The notes: generated by a model from the sequence alone, not told the origin. A stretch of DNA of 32,310 nucleotides from Streptomyces sp. LUP30 (GCF_001746365.1 NZ_MJAJ01000002.1:1-32310); one strand, 5' to 3'. Positions 16,250 through 23,505 are shown, numbered from the stretch's first letter. Made by a program: numbers and translations.

Positions 16250-16267
16250 TGTCTGCGTCGGCAGATA
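16250..16267. promoter_or_regulatory. MarR operator B
   Basis: TGTCTGC-GTCG-GCAGATA matches the arms of operator A with one mismatch. Its centre (16258.5) is 21 bp from that of operator A, two helical turns, which would place two bound dimers on the same face of the DNA. Confidence 0.65.
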
Positions 16268-16305
16268 CTTAGCCGTGTCCACCTCACAGATGTGGAGTCC
16301 GCCCC

Positions 16306-16786
16306 ATGGGAAAGCGCGTCCAGGCCGCCTTCGGCGTCGTAGCTCCCATGGACGGCGTCCTCGCGTCCGGCCTGTCTGCGGCGCCCACTTCGGCGGACGT
16401 CGCCGCCTCCTCCACCGCCGAGCGGACCGGCTCAAGCGAGGAGGCCCAGTTGCGGACGCTGTACCGGCAGGCCGTGGCCGAAGGCGGCCGGCTCGTAGTC
16501 CTTACCGGTGGTGACAGGTCTGGGCAGGACGACTGCCTCAAGAACGCGTTCGAGAGGAAGCCTCGCTGCTCTCGACCGTTACAAGGCCCGCCTCAGCCTC
16601 TGCATCGGCGATGTACACGGCCCCAACTCGTCCGACCCCACGTCCTCAGCCTCCACCCGATCGACCAGCAGGGCACCCGAGGCTGAAGCCCTGCTCGACC
16701 CGGACTGCCCGCCTCGGCCCGGTTCACGCCGTACACCTCGCCGCGAGGCGATTTCCCCGACCGTCACCCTTCACCCGAGGAAGCAC
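16306..16786 (+). pseudogene. Remnant of a solute-binding protein gene (paralogue of 18567-19718)
   Basis: From ATG 16306 the frame keeps a degraded export signal and EEAQLRTLYRQAVAEGGRLV...TGGDRSGQDDCLKNAFERK. This aligns with LDALYQAALAEGGKLVLYAG...ADGIRNGFKSR of the intact gene downstream. After a frame change at about 16560, LAALDRYKARLSLCIGDVHG aligns with RAAIERWKQTFALYFGEVKG, the C-terminal end of the intact protein. Some 290 middle residues are missing. The gene therefore suffered a large internal deletion plus a frameshift. It sits between the MarR operators and the MBL gene, so the cassette promoter probably lies before it. Confidence 0.75.
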
Positions 16787-16788
16787 GC

Positions 16789-17595
16789 ATGACCACTCTC
16801 TCCTTCACAGTCCTCGACCTGGACTTCCCGGCCGGCAGCAAGAACAAGACGGCCACCCTCGTCACCGGTGAGAACGAGGCCCTGCTGGTCGACGCCGCCT
16901 TCACCCGCGCCGACGGCCACCGCCTGGCCGCCGAGATCCTCGACTCCGGCAAGACGCTGACCACCGTCTTCGTCTCCCACGCCGACCCCGACTTCTACTT
17001 CGGCGCCGAGGTCGTCGCCGACGCCTTCCCCGAGGCGAGGTTCGTCGCCACCCCGATCGTCATCGAACACATCCAGCACTCCTACGAGGGCAAGCTCAAG
17101 GCCTGGGCGGCGCTCGGCCCGAACCTCCCCACCCGCCTGGTCGACCTCGAGCCGCTGACCGGCGACCTCACCCTGGAGGGCCACACCTTCCAGCTCAAGG
17201 GCGGCCCGACGACCCTGCCCGACCGCCACTACCTCTGGCAGGCCGAGCACCGCGCCCTGCTCGGCGGCGTCCTGCTCTTCCAGCAGGAGCACGTCTGGGT
17301 CGCCGACACCCCCACCCCCGGCGACCGCGCCGCCTGGATCGACCTGCTGGACGAAATGGCCGCCCTCGAACCGCAGTTGGTCGTGCCCGGCCACCGCCTC
17401 CCCGGCACCGCTGCCGACGCCTCCGCCATCGCCGCCACCCGTGACTACCTGGTCGCCTTCGAGGAGGAACTCGGCCAGGCCGCCGACGGTGCGACGCTGA
17501 ACGACGCCCTCGTCAAGCGTTTCCCGGACAACGGCATGCTGATCGCCGCCCAGATCGGCTCGAAGGTCGCCAAGGGCGAGATGAAGTGGGGCTGA
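16789..17595 (+). CDS. MBL-fold metallo-hydrolase-like protein with degenerate metal motif
   Basis: A 268-residue metallo-beta-lactamase-fold protein. Strands NKTATLVTGENEALLVDAAF near the N-terminus, VSHADPDFYFGAEVV at about 63-77, and VVPGHRLPG at about 200 follow the fold order. The canonical THxHxDH metal motif appears as SHADPDF: the second His is Asp and the third is Phe, so a normal dinuclear zinc site is unlikely. It may be a mononuclear or non-hydrolytic variant, or one using other ligands. GAGGAAG lies 5 nt before the ATG. The next gene begins 2 nt after this stop, so the two are one operon. Substrate unknown; the context suggests a small-molecule pathway. Confidence 0.85.
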   Translation: MTTLSFTVLDLDFPAGSKNKTATLVTGENEALLVDAAFTRADGHRLAAEILDSGKTLTTVFVSHADPDFYFGAEVVADAFPEARFVATPIVIEHIQHSYEGKLKAWAALGPNLPTRLVDLEPLTGDLTLEGHTFQLKGGPTTLPDRHYLWQAEHRALLGGVLLFQQEHVWVADTPTPGDRAAWIDLLDEMAALEPQLVVPGHRLPGTAADASAIAATRDYLVAFEEELGQAADGATLNDALVKRFPDNGMLIAAQIGSKVAKGEMKWG

Positions 17596-17597
17596 CG

Positions 17598-18014
17598 ATG
17601 AGCGAGTTCGCCAGCTCCACCGCTCCCGCCGACGTCGTCCGCCGCCAGTACCTGGCCTCCGCGGCCGGCGACCTGGACGCCCTGCGCGCCACCCTCGCCC
17701 CCGACGTGGAGTGGACGGAGATGGCCGGCTTCCCACTGGCCGGGACCTACCGCACTCCCGAGGGCGTCACCTCGAACGTCATGGAGCAGCTGGGCAAGGA
17801 GTGGGACGGCTGGACCGCCCACGACGACACCTACGTCGTCGACGGCGAGAACGTCGTCGTCCTCGCCCGTTACACCGCGACCAACAAGGCCACGGGCAAG
17901 GCGATCGACGTCCGTGTCGCTCACCACTTCGTCGTACGGGGCGGACTCATCGTCCGCTTCGAACAGTTCGTCGACACCGCCCTGGTGCGCGACGCCATGG
18001 CCCCCGGCGCCTGA
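17598..18014 (+). CDS. SnoaL-like / ketosteroid-isomerase-type NTF2-fold protein
   Basis: A 138-residue protein with the SnoaL-like pattern: an opening helix VVRRQYLASAAGDLDALRATLAPDVEWTE (about 13-40), GTYRTPEGV, a long central strand region ENVVVLARYTATNKATGK and the closing HHFVVRGGLIVRFEQFVDT. This fold serves isomerases, cyclases and many proteins of unknown role. It belongs to a different branch from the QHNP/EHWD protein that follows. ATG 17598 comes 2 nt after the MBL stop; an in-frame GTG at 17586 would overlap the upstream gene but the GGGG at 17588-17591 better serves 17598. Confidence 0.85.
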   Translation: MSEFASSTAPADVVRRQYLASAAGDLDALRATLAPDVEWTEMAGFPLAGTYRTPEGVTSNVMEQLGKEWDGWTAHDDTYVVDGENVVVLARYTATNKATGKAIDVRVAHHFVVRGGLIVRFEQFVDTALVRDAMAPGA

Positions 18015-18051
18015 CCGGGCACGCACGCCCCGTCCGAGGAAGGATCGACCG

Positions 18052-18432
18052 ATGTCCACAGCGGACAACAAGAAGCTCGTCATCGCCTTCTACGAGCAGG
18101 CGTTCAACGACGGCCGGCCGGAGCAGGCAGCAGCCGCGCATCTCGGCGCCACCTACACCCAGCACAACCCCGGCGCCCCCGACGGCGCCGAGGGCTTCAT
18201 CGGCTACGTGCACTGGCTGCGCGGCCAGTTCCCCGACCTGCACCTGGACATCGAGCGCGCCCTCGCCGAAGACGACCTGGTCTTCACCCACAGCCACCTG
18301 CACCTCAAGCCCGGCGACCGCGGCATGGCGGTGGCCGACATCTGGCGGATCGCCGACGGCAGGATCGTCGAGCACTGGGACGTCGTACAGGAGGTCCCCG
18401 AGGAAAGCGCCAACGACAACACCATGTTCTGA
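18052..18432 (+). CDS. SnoaL-like protein (QHNP/EHWD type, cytoplasmic single domain)
   Basis: A 126-residue protein with the same motif set as each half of the secreted protein at 13942-14904: YTQHNP at about 35, DLVFTHSHLHL, DIWR, GRIVEHWDVVQEVP near 105-118, and the tail SANDNTMF. This is the COG4922-type 'SnoaL-like aldol condensation' family; catalytic activity is only predicted in that family. It has no signal peptide. GAGGAAGGA at 18036-18044, 7 nt upstream, sets the ATG. It is third in the MarR-linked operon and is followed by a very strong hairpin. Confidence 0.88.
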   Translation: MSTADNKKLVIAFYEQAFNDGRPEQAAAAHLGATYTQHNPGAPDGAEGFIGYVHWLRGQFPDLHLDIERALAEDDLVFTHSHLHLKPGDRGMAVADIWRIADGRIVEHWDVVQEVPEESANDNTMF

Positions 18433-18439
18433 CCCCACA

Positions 18440-18497
18440 GCAGCAGCACGGTGCCCGGGTACAGCACGGGTGCTGTACCCGGGCGCCGTGCTGCTGC
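18440..18497 (+). terminator. Long perfect-stem hairpin between SnoaL-like and binding-protein genes
   Basis: The left arm GCAGCAGCACGG (18440-18451) and GCCCGGGTACAGCA (18453-18466) pairs with TGCTGTACCCGGGC (18471-18484) and CCGTGCTGCTGC (18486-18497) around a CGGG loop. The stem is 27 pairs long, with one T/G position (18452/18485) that can wobble-pair in RNA. It starts 8 nt after the stop codon. There is no T-tract, which is usual for actinomycete terminators. It may end or strongly reduce transcription into the solute-binding protein gene, or protect the upstream message. Confidence 0.75.
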
Positions 18498-18566
18498 GCT
18501 GCCGTGGTCCAGCCGCACCACACAGACAACCGAACAGAACAGAACGGACAGAGAGGCTCCCCCACC

Positions 18567-19718
18567 ATGACCAGCCTTCCCAGCCGACGCCGCCTGCTTG
18601 CCACCGGAGCGGGCGCCGCTCTCGGTCTCGGTGTCGCCGCTGCCTCCGTCACCCCCGCTCAGGCCGCCACCGGCCAAGCCTCTGCGGGGCGCGGGGCGAC
18701 GGGCGGCGCCGAGGAGAAGCGGACTCTTGACGCGCTCTACCAGGCAGCCCTCGCGGAGGGCGGCAAGCTCGTGCTCTACGCCGGTGGTGACATCTCCAGC
18801 CAGGCGGACGGAATCCGCAACGGCTTCAAGAGCCGCTTCCCGGACATCGACCTGACAGTGGTCGTCGACTACAGCAAGTACCACGACGTCCGCGTCGACA
18901 ACCAGTTCGCGACCGACACCCTGATACCCGACGTCGTACAGCTCCAGACCGTGCAGGACTTCGTGCGCTGGAAGGAGCAGGGCCGCCTGCTCGCCTACAA
19001 GCCGGCCGGCTTCTCCAAGCTCTACGCTCCCTTCAAGGACCCGCACGGCGCATGGGTCGCCGTCCAGGTCAGTGCCTTCAGCTACATGTACGGTCCCGCC
19101 GCGGTCGGCTCCGACATCCCCAGCGGTCCGCTCGACCTGGCCGACGCCCGCTGGAAGGGGAAGATCGCCTCCTCCTACCCGCACGACGACGACGCCGTCC
19201 TCTACCTCTACACCCTCTACGTGCAGAAGTACGGCTGGGACTGGCTGGCTCGACTGGCCACCCAGGACCTTCAGTTCGCCCGCGGCAGCTACACCCCGAG
19301 CGCGGCCGTCACCAGCGGCCAGAAGGCCATCGGCATCGGCGGCTCCGGCGCGCCGCTGTCCACCGGGCCGGTCAAGTGGGTGCTGCCCGAGCAGGCGCCG
19401 TTCATGTCCTGGGGACAGCGGGCCGCGATCCTCAAGCAGGCCAAGAACCCCACCGCCGCCAAGCTGTACCTGAACTGGCGGCTCTCCGTCGAGCAGCAGA
19501 AGGCCGCCACCAACGGCTGGTCGGTCCGCACCGACGTCACCCCGCCGAGCGGGCTGAAGCCCGTCTGGGAGTACCCCAACGGCAACCTCGACGGCTTCCC
19601 CAAGTTCATGGCCGACCGTGCGGCGATCGAGCGCTGGAAGCAGACCTTCGCCCTGTACTTCGGTGAGGTCAAGGGAGACCCGTCACCGGGCTGGCTCGGA
19701 CTGCACCCCGGAGCCTGA
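18567..19718 (+). CDS. Tat-exported ABC-type solute-binding protein (orphan)
   Basis: A 383-residue protein. Residues 5-33 form a twin-arginine signal (SRRRLLATGAGAALGLGVAA, cleavage after AQA at about 33). The mature part has LDALYQAALAEGGKLVLYAGGD at about 51-72, the usual opening strand of Fe(III)/spermidine-type periplasmic binding proteins, then DIDLTVVVDYSKYHDVRVDNQF, DVVQLQTVQDFVRWKEQG, and a C-terminal helix RAAIERWKQTFALYFGEV. No lipobox is seen, and no permease or ATPase gene lies nearby, so it may be a free secreted binder or use a transporter encoded elsewhere. The ligand cannot be told. GAGAGG is 10 nt before ATG 18567. A decayed paralogue is at 16306-16786. Confidence 0.88.
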   Translation: MTSLPSRRRLLATGAGAALGLGVAAASVTPAQAATGQASAGRGATGGAEEKRTLDALYQAALAEGGKLVLYAGGDISSQADGIRNGFKSRFPDIDLTVVVDYSKYHDVRVDNQFATDTLIPDVVQLQTVQDFVRWKEQGRLLAYKPAGFSKLYAPFKDPHGAWVAVQVSAFSYMYGPAAVGSDIPSGPLDLADARWKGKIASSYPHDDDAVLYLYTLYVQKYGWDWLARLATQDLQFARGSYTPSAAVTSGQKAIGIGGSGAPLSTGPVKWVLPEQAPFMSWGQRAAILKQAKNPTAAKLYLNWRLSVEQQKAATNGWSVRTDVTPPSGLKPVWEYPNGNLDGFPKFMADRAAIERWKQTFALYFGEVKGDPSPGWLGLHPGA

Positions 19719-19767
19719 CCGCCGCCGGTGCCGCCCGGCCCCGCGCTCCCCGCGCGGTGGGCCGGCG

Positions 19768-19875
19768 GCCCGCCACGACATCAAGAAGTGCTCCTCCCTG
19801 GACAAGGCCCTGCGAGACCATGTGGAGTCCGACGATCCGCACTGCGACGTGATCGTGGATCTCACCGACTGCTGA
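19768..19875 (+). pseudogene. Possible STAS-domain (anti-sigma antagonist) fragment
   Basis: The frame reads CSSLDKALRDHVESDDPH and then CDVIVDLTDC before a stop. It resembles the helix and following strand (vvDLsxv) of STAS-domain anti-anti-sigma factors, but stops before the phosphorylatable DSxG loop. No start or upstream strand can be found. It is short, so the assignment is tentative. Confidence 0.3.
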
Positions 19876-20104
19876 TCAGACAAAGGGCTGCCCGTCGTTG
19901 GCCGGCGCCGCTTGATCTGGTACTGCTGCGCAACCCGGAACACGCTCACCCCAACCGTCCCGGCCCTGCACCGTGCGATGCGGGATGCGCTCGTCGTCCG
20001 GGAGGAGGCTGTGGCGGCCGGGTACGGCATCGCCACGTGGGCGGCCGCACCCTGTCGGCGCAGAGGGCGCGTCCGACGCTGGGGAGGGTACTCACGGGCG
20101 GCGG

Positions 20105-20191
20105 GGCGCCCCCGCGTCGGCGGGGAGGACTCAAAGTCCGGGTTGAGGCCGTCGAACACCGCCGGAGTACGCCCGCGTCGGGGAGGACCTC
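20105..20191. repeat. CRISPR-like two-repeat relic
   Basis: CCCCGC-GTCG-GCGGGG followed by AGGACTC (20110-20132) has the stem-loop layout of actinobacterial type I-E repeats. A second, degraded copy, CCCGCGTC-GGGGAGGAC (20172-20188), lacks about 3 bp. GGGGAGGAC recurs 58 bp later, which would be 61 bp (29-bp repeat plus 32-bp spacer) without that deletion. No cas genes and no third copy are seen in the window, so this may be chance or a decayed end of an array. Confidence 0.25.
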
Positions 20192-20608
20192 GAGCGGTGC
20201 TGGCGCTGGCGGAGAGGCGGGCCGCGCGTGATGAAGCTCCTGACCGGGCCGTCCGGTCGGGGGTCAGTCACGCATGGACGTCTACGCCCTATCGGTCGCG
20301 CGGTACCGCTCGACGCATCCACCGTGGCAGGCTGGGGGCGCATTGCCGCCACCAGTTGGTCGCTCAAGGTGACGGGCGATAGCTCGCCAGTTCGCGATGT
20401 CCTGCGCTGCTGTGCGTCCAGCCGAGTCGCCCGCGCGCATGCTCGTACGGAGTGCCGGCAGGCTTGGCCCCTCCGTCATTCGACACGACCCACGGCCTGG
20501 CCAGCCTCCTCACCGACGACGCGCCCGCGCCCGCGTGGTGGCGCAGTGGGCCGGCCTCCTGGACCAGAAGCTGCGGGCGTTGTCGGCGCCGGAGGTTACG
20601 GTCACGGC

Positions 20609-21160
20609 ATGGGAGACACGTTCCAGACCGTCGTAGACCGCGACGCGACCCCCGACGACGCTCCGCGCCTCGCGCGGGCCGTGGTGGACCTGCTCGTCGC
20701 CGAGGGCATCGTGCTGGCCGAGGCGGAGCCCGGCTGGGCCCTGGGCGACGACCCGGCCCACCCGCCCGGCCCTCACTGGCACAGGGCGGTGACGGACGCG
20801 CTCGGGGGTTCGCCGGAGGGCGTCGCCGTCCACACCCGGCACCACATCTTCTACAGCAGCTTCGACGACCGGTGGGCCGCTGTGGTGGCCTGCCCGTGCT
20901 GCGGTACGGGCCTCCGCGACACGGCGCTCTTCTCGGCCCCGATCGACCGCTGGTACCGGACCGGCGAGTCCGACGTCGACTGCCCCGCCTGCTCCGAGAC
21001 CGTCCCCCTGGCCGCCTGGAACTGGACCGAGGACCATCTGGCCTTCGTCCACCTCGGCTTCGAGTTCTGGAACTGGCCCCGGCTCGCCGAGGAGTTCCGC
21101 GCCCGCCTGGGCCGGCTCCTGGGCGGCCACCGCACGGCGTACCTCACCGGCAAGGTCTGA
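20609..21160 (+). CDS. Hypothetical protein with paired CxxC motifs
   Basis: A 183-residue protein of unknown function. It has strong codon periodicity. The N-terminal helical part includes ARAVVDLLVAEGIVLAE, then PPGPHWHRAV. The middle has CPCCG (about 94-98) and CPACSE (about 120-125), which together could bind one zinc ion as a zinc ribbon. An aromatic-rich segment (LAAWNWTEDHLAFVHLGFEF) leads to a C-terminal helix. Start ATG 20609 follows GGAGG (20591-20595) by a rather long 13 nt. It lies alone between remnants, convergent with the secreted protein gene at 21321-21773. Confidence 0.75.
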   Translation: MGDTFQTVVDRDATPDDAPRLARAVVDLLVAEGIVLAEAEPGWALGDDPAHPPGPHWHRAVTDALGGSPEGVAVHTRHHIFYSSFDDRWAAVVACPCCGTGLRDTALFSAPIDRWYRTGESDVDCPACSETVPLAAWNWTEDHLAFVHLGFEFWNWPRLAEEFRARLGRLLGGHRTAYLTGKV

Positions 21161-21320
21161 ACCCTGAAGAGCCCGTCCCGGGCCGCTCGCAACTCCCGGC
21201 GGCCGCCCCCTGGCACCCCTCGGCGACAACGGCTCCAGCACCGCCCACTGCTCGTCCGTGAGATCTCCCCGCCTTATGAACCGTGATCATCCACAGCCCG
21301 AGATCCGCTTCCGATACGGT

Positions 21321-21773
21321 CTAGATCGGGCCGAGTCCCGACTTCCAAGCGCCGAAGATCGGCAGCCCCGCGCAGCTCGCGCCGGCGCAGTTCCAGATCT
21401 GGGTGATGGTGCGGTGCTTGTACGCGGAGGGGTTGTACTGCAGGTGGTAGCCGCCCCCTCTGTTGCACACCTTGGATACCGCTGCCTTGACGACGCTGTT
21501 CTGGTTCGTCACCAGCATGAGGATGTGTCCCTCGTCGTCGTGGGAACTGCGAACGGTGACCTTTGCCGAATGCGCGCCGCCCGGGCGGAGCGTGATGGAC
21601 CCGGCGGGCTTGGGCGCTCCGCTGCACGGCCCGGCCACCTTCGCACCGTCCCATGACAGGTAGGGACGCATGCTGTCCGCGGAGGCGACGCCGGACGTCG
21701 CCAGCGCGAATCCGGCGGCGACGACCACGGCGGGCAGGAGGCGGACAGAGGTACGCGTGAGTGTGCTGGACAT
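21321..21773 (-). CDS. Small secreted protein, unknown function
   Basis: A 150-residue protein with a Sec signal peptide: RTSVRLLPAVVVAAGFALAT then SGVASA, probable cleavage at about residue 32. The mature domain (about 118 residues) includes MRPYLSWDGAKVAGPCSGA, a SHDDEGHILMLV strand, KVCNRGGGYHLQYNPSAYKH, and WNCAGASCAGLP. Four Cys are left after cleavage (C.., C, C..C), enough for two disulfides. It is rich in strands and aromatic residues. I do not recognise the family. Start is taken at ATG 21773, with GAGAG about 10 nt upstream on the minus strand. A palindrome 28-47 bp upstream may control it. Confidence 0.75.
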   Translation of the reverse strand: MSSTLTRTSVRLLPAVVVAAGFALATSGVASADSMRPYLSWDGAKVAGPCSGAPKPAGSITLRPGGAHSAKVTVRSSHDDEGHILMLVTNQNSVVKAAVSKVCNRGGGYHLQYNPSAYKHRTITQIWNCAGASCAGLPIFGAWKSGLGPI

Positions 21774-21800
21774 GGGAGCCAACTCTCTTTCGGTAGGAGG

Positions 21801-21829
21801 TGACCGGGTTGTTCCGGTCATCGAAAATT
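21801..21829 (-). promoter_or_regulatory. Promoter and palindromic operator of the small secreted protein gene
   Basis: TGACCGG-gttgtt-CCGGTCA (21801-21820) is a 20-bp inverted repeat with perfect 7-bp arms. On the minus strand TAATTT just upstream (about 21824-21829) could be the -10 box, which would put the palindrome at the transcription start, as an operator or a 5' hairpin. Confidence 0.4.
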
Positions 21830-22020
21830 AGCCCGACGGGCCGGTCAGGCTCATCCACCGCCGGATTGAAGTGCGGCTACCACCAGGGTGGTAGGAGCCT
21901 TACAACGGGGGTTGCAGACGCGGGATCCGGCACCGGTGGCGGCGACCGCAGGTGTCGACGTCAACCGCTCGGTGGACGACCCGGATGCCGCCGCTCTTAC
22001 GATGCGCCGATTCGCGTGAA

Positions 22021-22420
22021 CCCTGCTGCTCCGGTCACGGCGGCAACGCAGCCCCACCTCACGGCCACACCGCGCAGATCGCCACGGCCGTCGCGGACGG
22101 CGCACGCCCCGTCGTCGGGACGCAGGTCCACCGCATGGACGTCGCCTCCCCCAGCGACGCCGGCTGAGAACCGATGGACGCCGCGGACGGCATCATCTTC
22201 GGCACTCCCACCTACATGGGCACCGCGTCCGGCGCGTTCCACGCCTTCGCCGAGGCCACCAGCAAGCGGTGGATGACCCGCGCCTGGAACGACAAACTCG
22301 CGGCGGGATTCACCAACTCCGGCTCCATGAGCGGTGACAAGCTGCACACCCCGCAGTACCTCTCGCTCCTGGCGGCCCGGCACGGAATCCTCTGGGTGAG
22401 CATGGCAGCGCCGACCAGGG
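22021..22420 (+). pseudogene. Flavodoxin / WrbA-like NAD(P)H:quinone oxidoreductase pseudogene
   Basis: The frame reads CCSGHGGNAAPPHGHTAQIA (remains of the FMN-binding loop YxSGxGxT), ADGARPVVGTQVHRMDV, then an in-frame TGA at 22165-22167. It continues as MDAADGIIFGTPTYMGTASG, AFHAFAEATSKRWMTR, DKLAAGFTNSGSMSGDK and LAARHGILWVS. These are hallmark segments of the flavodoxin-fold NAD(P)H-dependent oxidoreductases. The start codon and first strand are missing, a stop interrupts the gene, and the C-terminal third is replaced by unrelated sequence after about 22410. Confidence 0.75.
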
Positions 22421-22587
22421 CGGCCAAGGCCATGGCGCGCGGCACGTCGCCCGGCCTGCCACCGCGATCAGGCGTCCTCGGTCCAGAGGGACACCGAGGG
22501 CTGGGGCCAGGGTGGCCCATCCGTACCACCTCGCCATGGGACGGTTCTCGTAGAATGGGTCGCCGCCACTAGACAGGGGAACCAAAC

Positions 22588-22947
22588 GTGACCGGAGGGG
22601 TTCAGAAAACCAGTGCGGTGGGAGCTCCTACGCGCAACACAGCTGCGCGGATCAGTGGCTGGGCCGCCTTTCTGGGCGCCTGTCTGATCGTGGGCATCTT
22701 CGTGACACCGATGTTCTGGCTGCTGTACGGCGGGTTGTACACGTTCCTCCTGTTCGTGTCCGGCGTCATCGCGATCCCCGCCGGCCACCTCGGTCGCCGC
22801 CGAGGCAAGCGCCTCGGCGGTCGCGATCGCGGTGTGGCGCTGTTCGCTATCGTGACCGGCTGGATCCTGATCCTTCTGAGTCTGCTGCTGGTCCTGGCTT
22901 ACGCGGGGCTTTCGGCAGGGTTGGCGCTCCTCGCCGACCCTGCGTGA
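22588..22947 (+). CDS. Small membrane protein (DUF4190-like)
   Basis: A 119-residue protein with three hydrophobic segments (about 23-43, 47-66, 83-112) and a positively charged loop HLGRRRGKRLGGRDRG between the second and third. The arrangement, a helical pair followed by a G-H-xx-RR loop and a last GxxxGWxxxLLxLLLVL helix, resembles DUF4190 proteins common in Streptomyces. Function unknown. The likely start is GTG 22588, preceded by AGGGGA 7-8 nt upstream. Confidence 0.7.
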   Translation: MTGGVQKTSAVGAPTRNTAARISGWAAFLGACLIVGIFVTPMFWLLYGGLYTFLLFVSGVIAIPAGHLGRRRGKRLGGRDRGVALFAIVTGWILILLSLLLVLAYAGLSAGLALLADPA

Positions 22948-23094
22948 GCACCTGCGACAAGACACCTGCCTCAGTGGTGACAACCAGGTCGCTTCGACCG
23001 GTTTCCTTCACCAGCTCAACCGGCTCTGCCGGTGACAACTGTCGTGTTTCGGCTCACTTGAGTGACTGAGCACTCCAGTTGGCGTGTGAGGGCT

Positions 23095-23505
23095 TCAGTT
23101 GGCGAGTCGGTTCGCGCGGACCAGCCACCGCCAGCGGCGGCGCTCGGTGACGAGGGTGGCGGTGGCCAGCAGGGTCACGGCGACCGCCGCCCAGGCGGGC
23201 CAGGCCAGCCACGAAGAGACCACAGCCGCTGCGAGCTGGAGCAACACCAGCAGGATCGTGACCCAGCCCGGCACCGCGATGATCACGTTGGCCTTGTCCC
23301 CCGGCGTGGAGAACAACGTCGGAAGGCCGATCAGGGCCACCACGGACAGGGCGGCAAGCAGCCACGAATGGCTGGCCAGGGCCCAGGGGGCGGCCACCCA
23401 CGCGACGAGCTCCGTCGCGAAGCGCAGGGCGGACGCAGCACGGTCGTCCGGCCTTCTCAAGGTCGTTGCCCCATCAGCAGCATCGTCACCCGCAGACGAT
23501 CTCAC
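23095..23505 (-). CDS. Small membrane protein (YrdB / DUF2568-like)
   Basis: About 136 residues with four hydrophobic segments. ASALRFATELVAWVAAPWAL opens the core, followed by LLAALSVVALIGLPTLFSTP, VPGWVTILLVLLQLAAAVVS and AWAAVAVTLLATATLVTE. The opening ALRFxxELxA and the GLPTLFSTPGDK loop resemble the DUF2568/YrdB family of unknown function. The start is uncertain: GTG 23505 or TTG 23460 (just before LRRPDDRAAS) are both possible, and a longer open frame upstream looks non-coding. Confidence 0.65.
   Translation of the reverse strand: MRSSAGDDAADGATTLRRPDDRAASALRFATELVAWVAAPWALASHSWLLAALSVVALIGLPTLFSTPGDKANVIIAVPGWVTILLVLLQLAAAVVSSWLAWPAWAAVAVTLLATATLVTERRRWRWLVRANRLAN

Larger units (their letters stand above)
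19719..20608. other. Gene-poor stretch with small remnants
   Basis: About 890 bp with no intact gene that I can support. It holds a STAS-like coding scrap (19768-19875) and a CRISPR-like pair of repeats (20105-20191), both listed separately. Long open frames across 20228-20608 have poor codon periodicity and no motifs; one of them runs in frame into the next gene but looks non-coding before 20609. Confidence 0.45.

Noticed and set aside
22948..23094. Repeated GGTGACAAC words (about 22976 and 23031) suggesting an insertion-sequence end
   Set aside because: No inverted partner, no target duplication and no transposase fragment could be tied to them.
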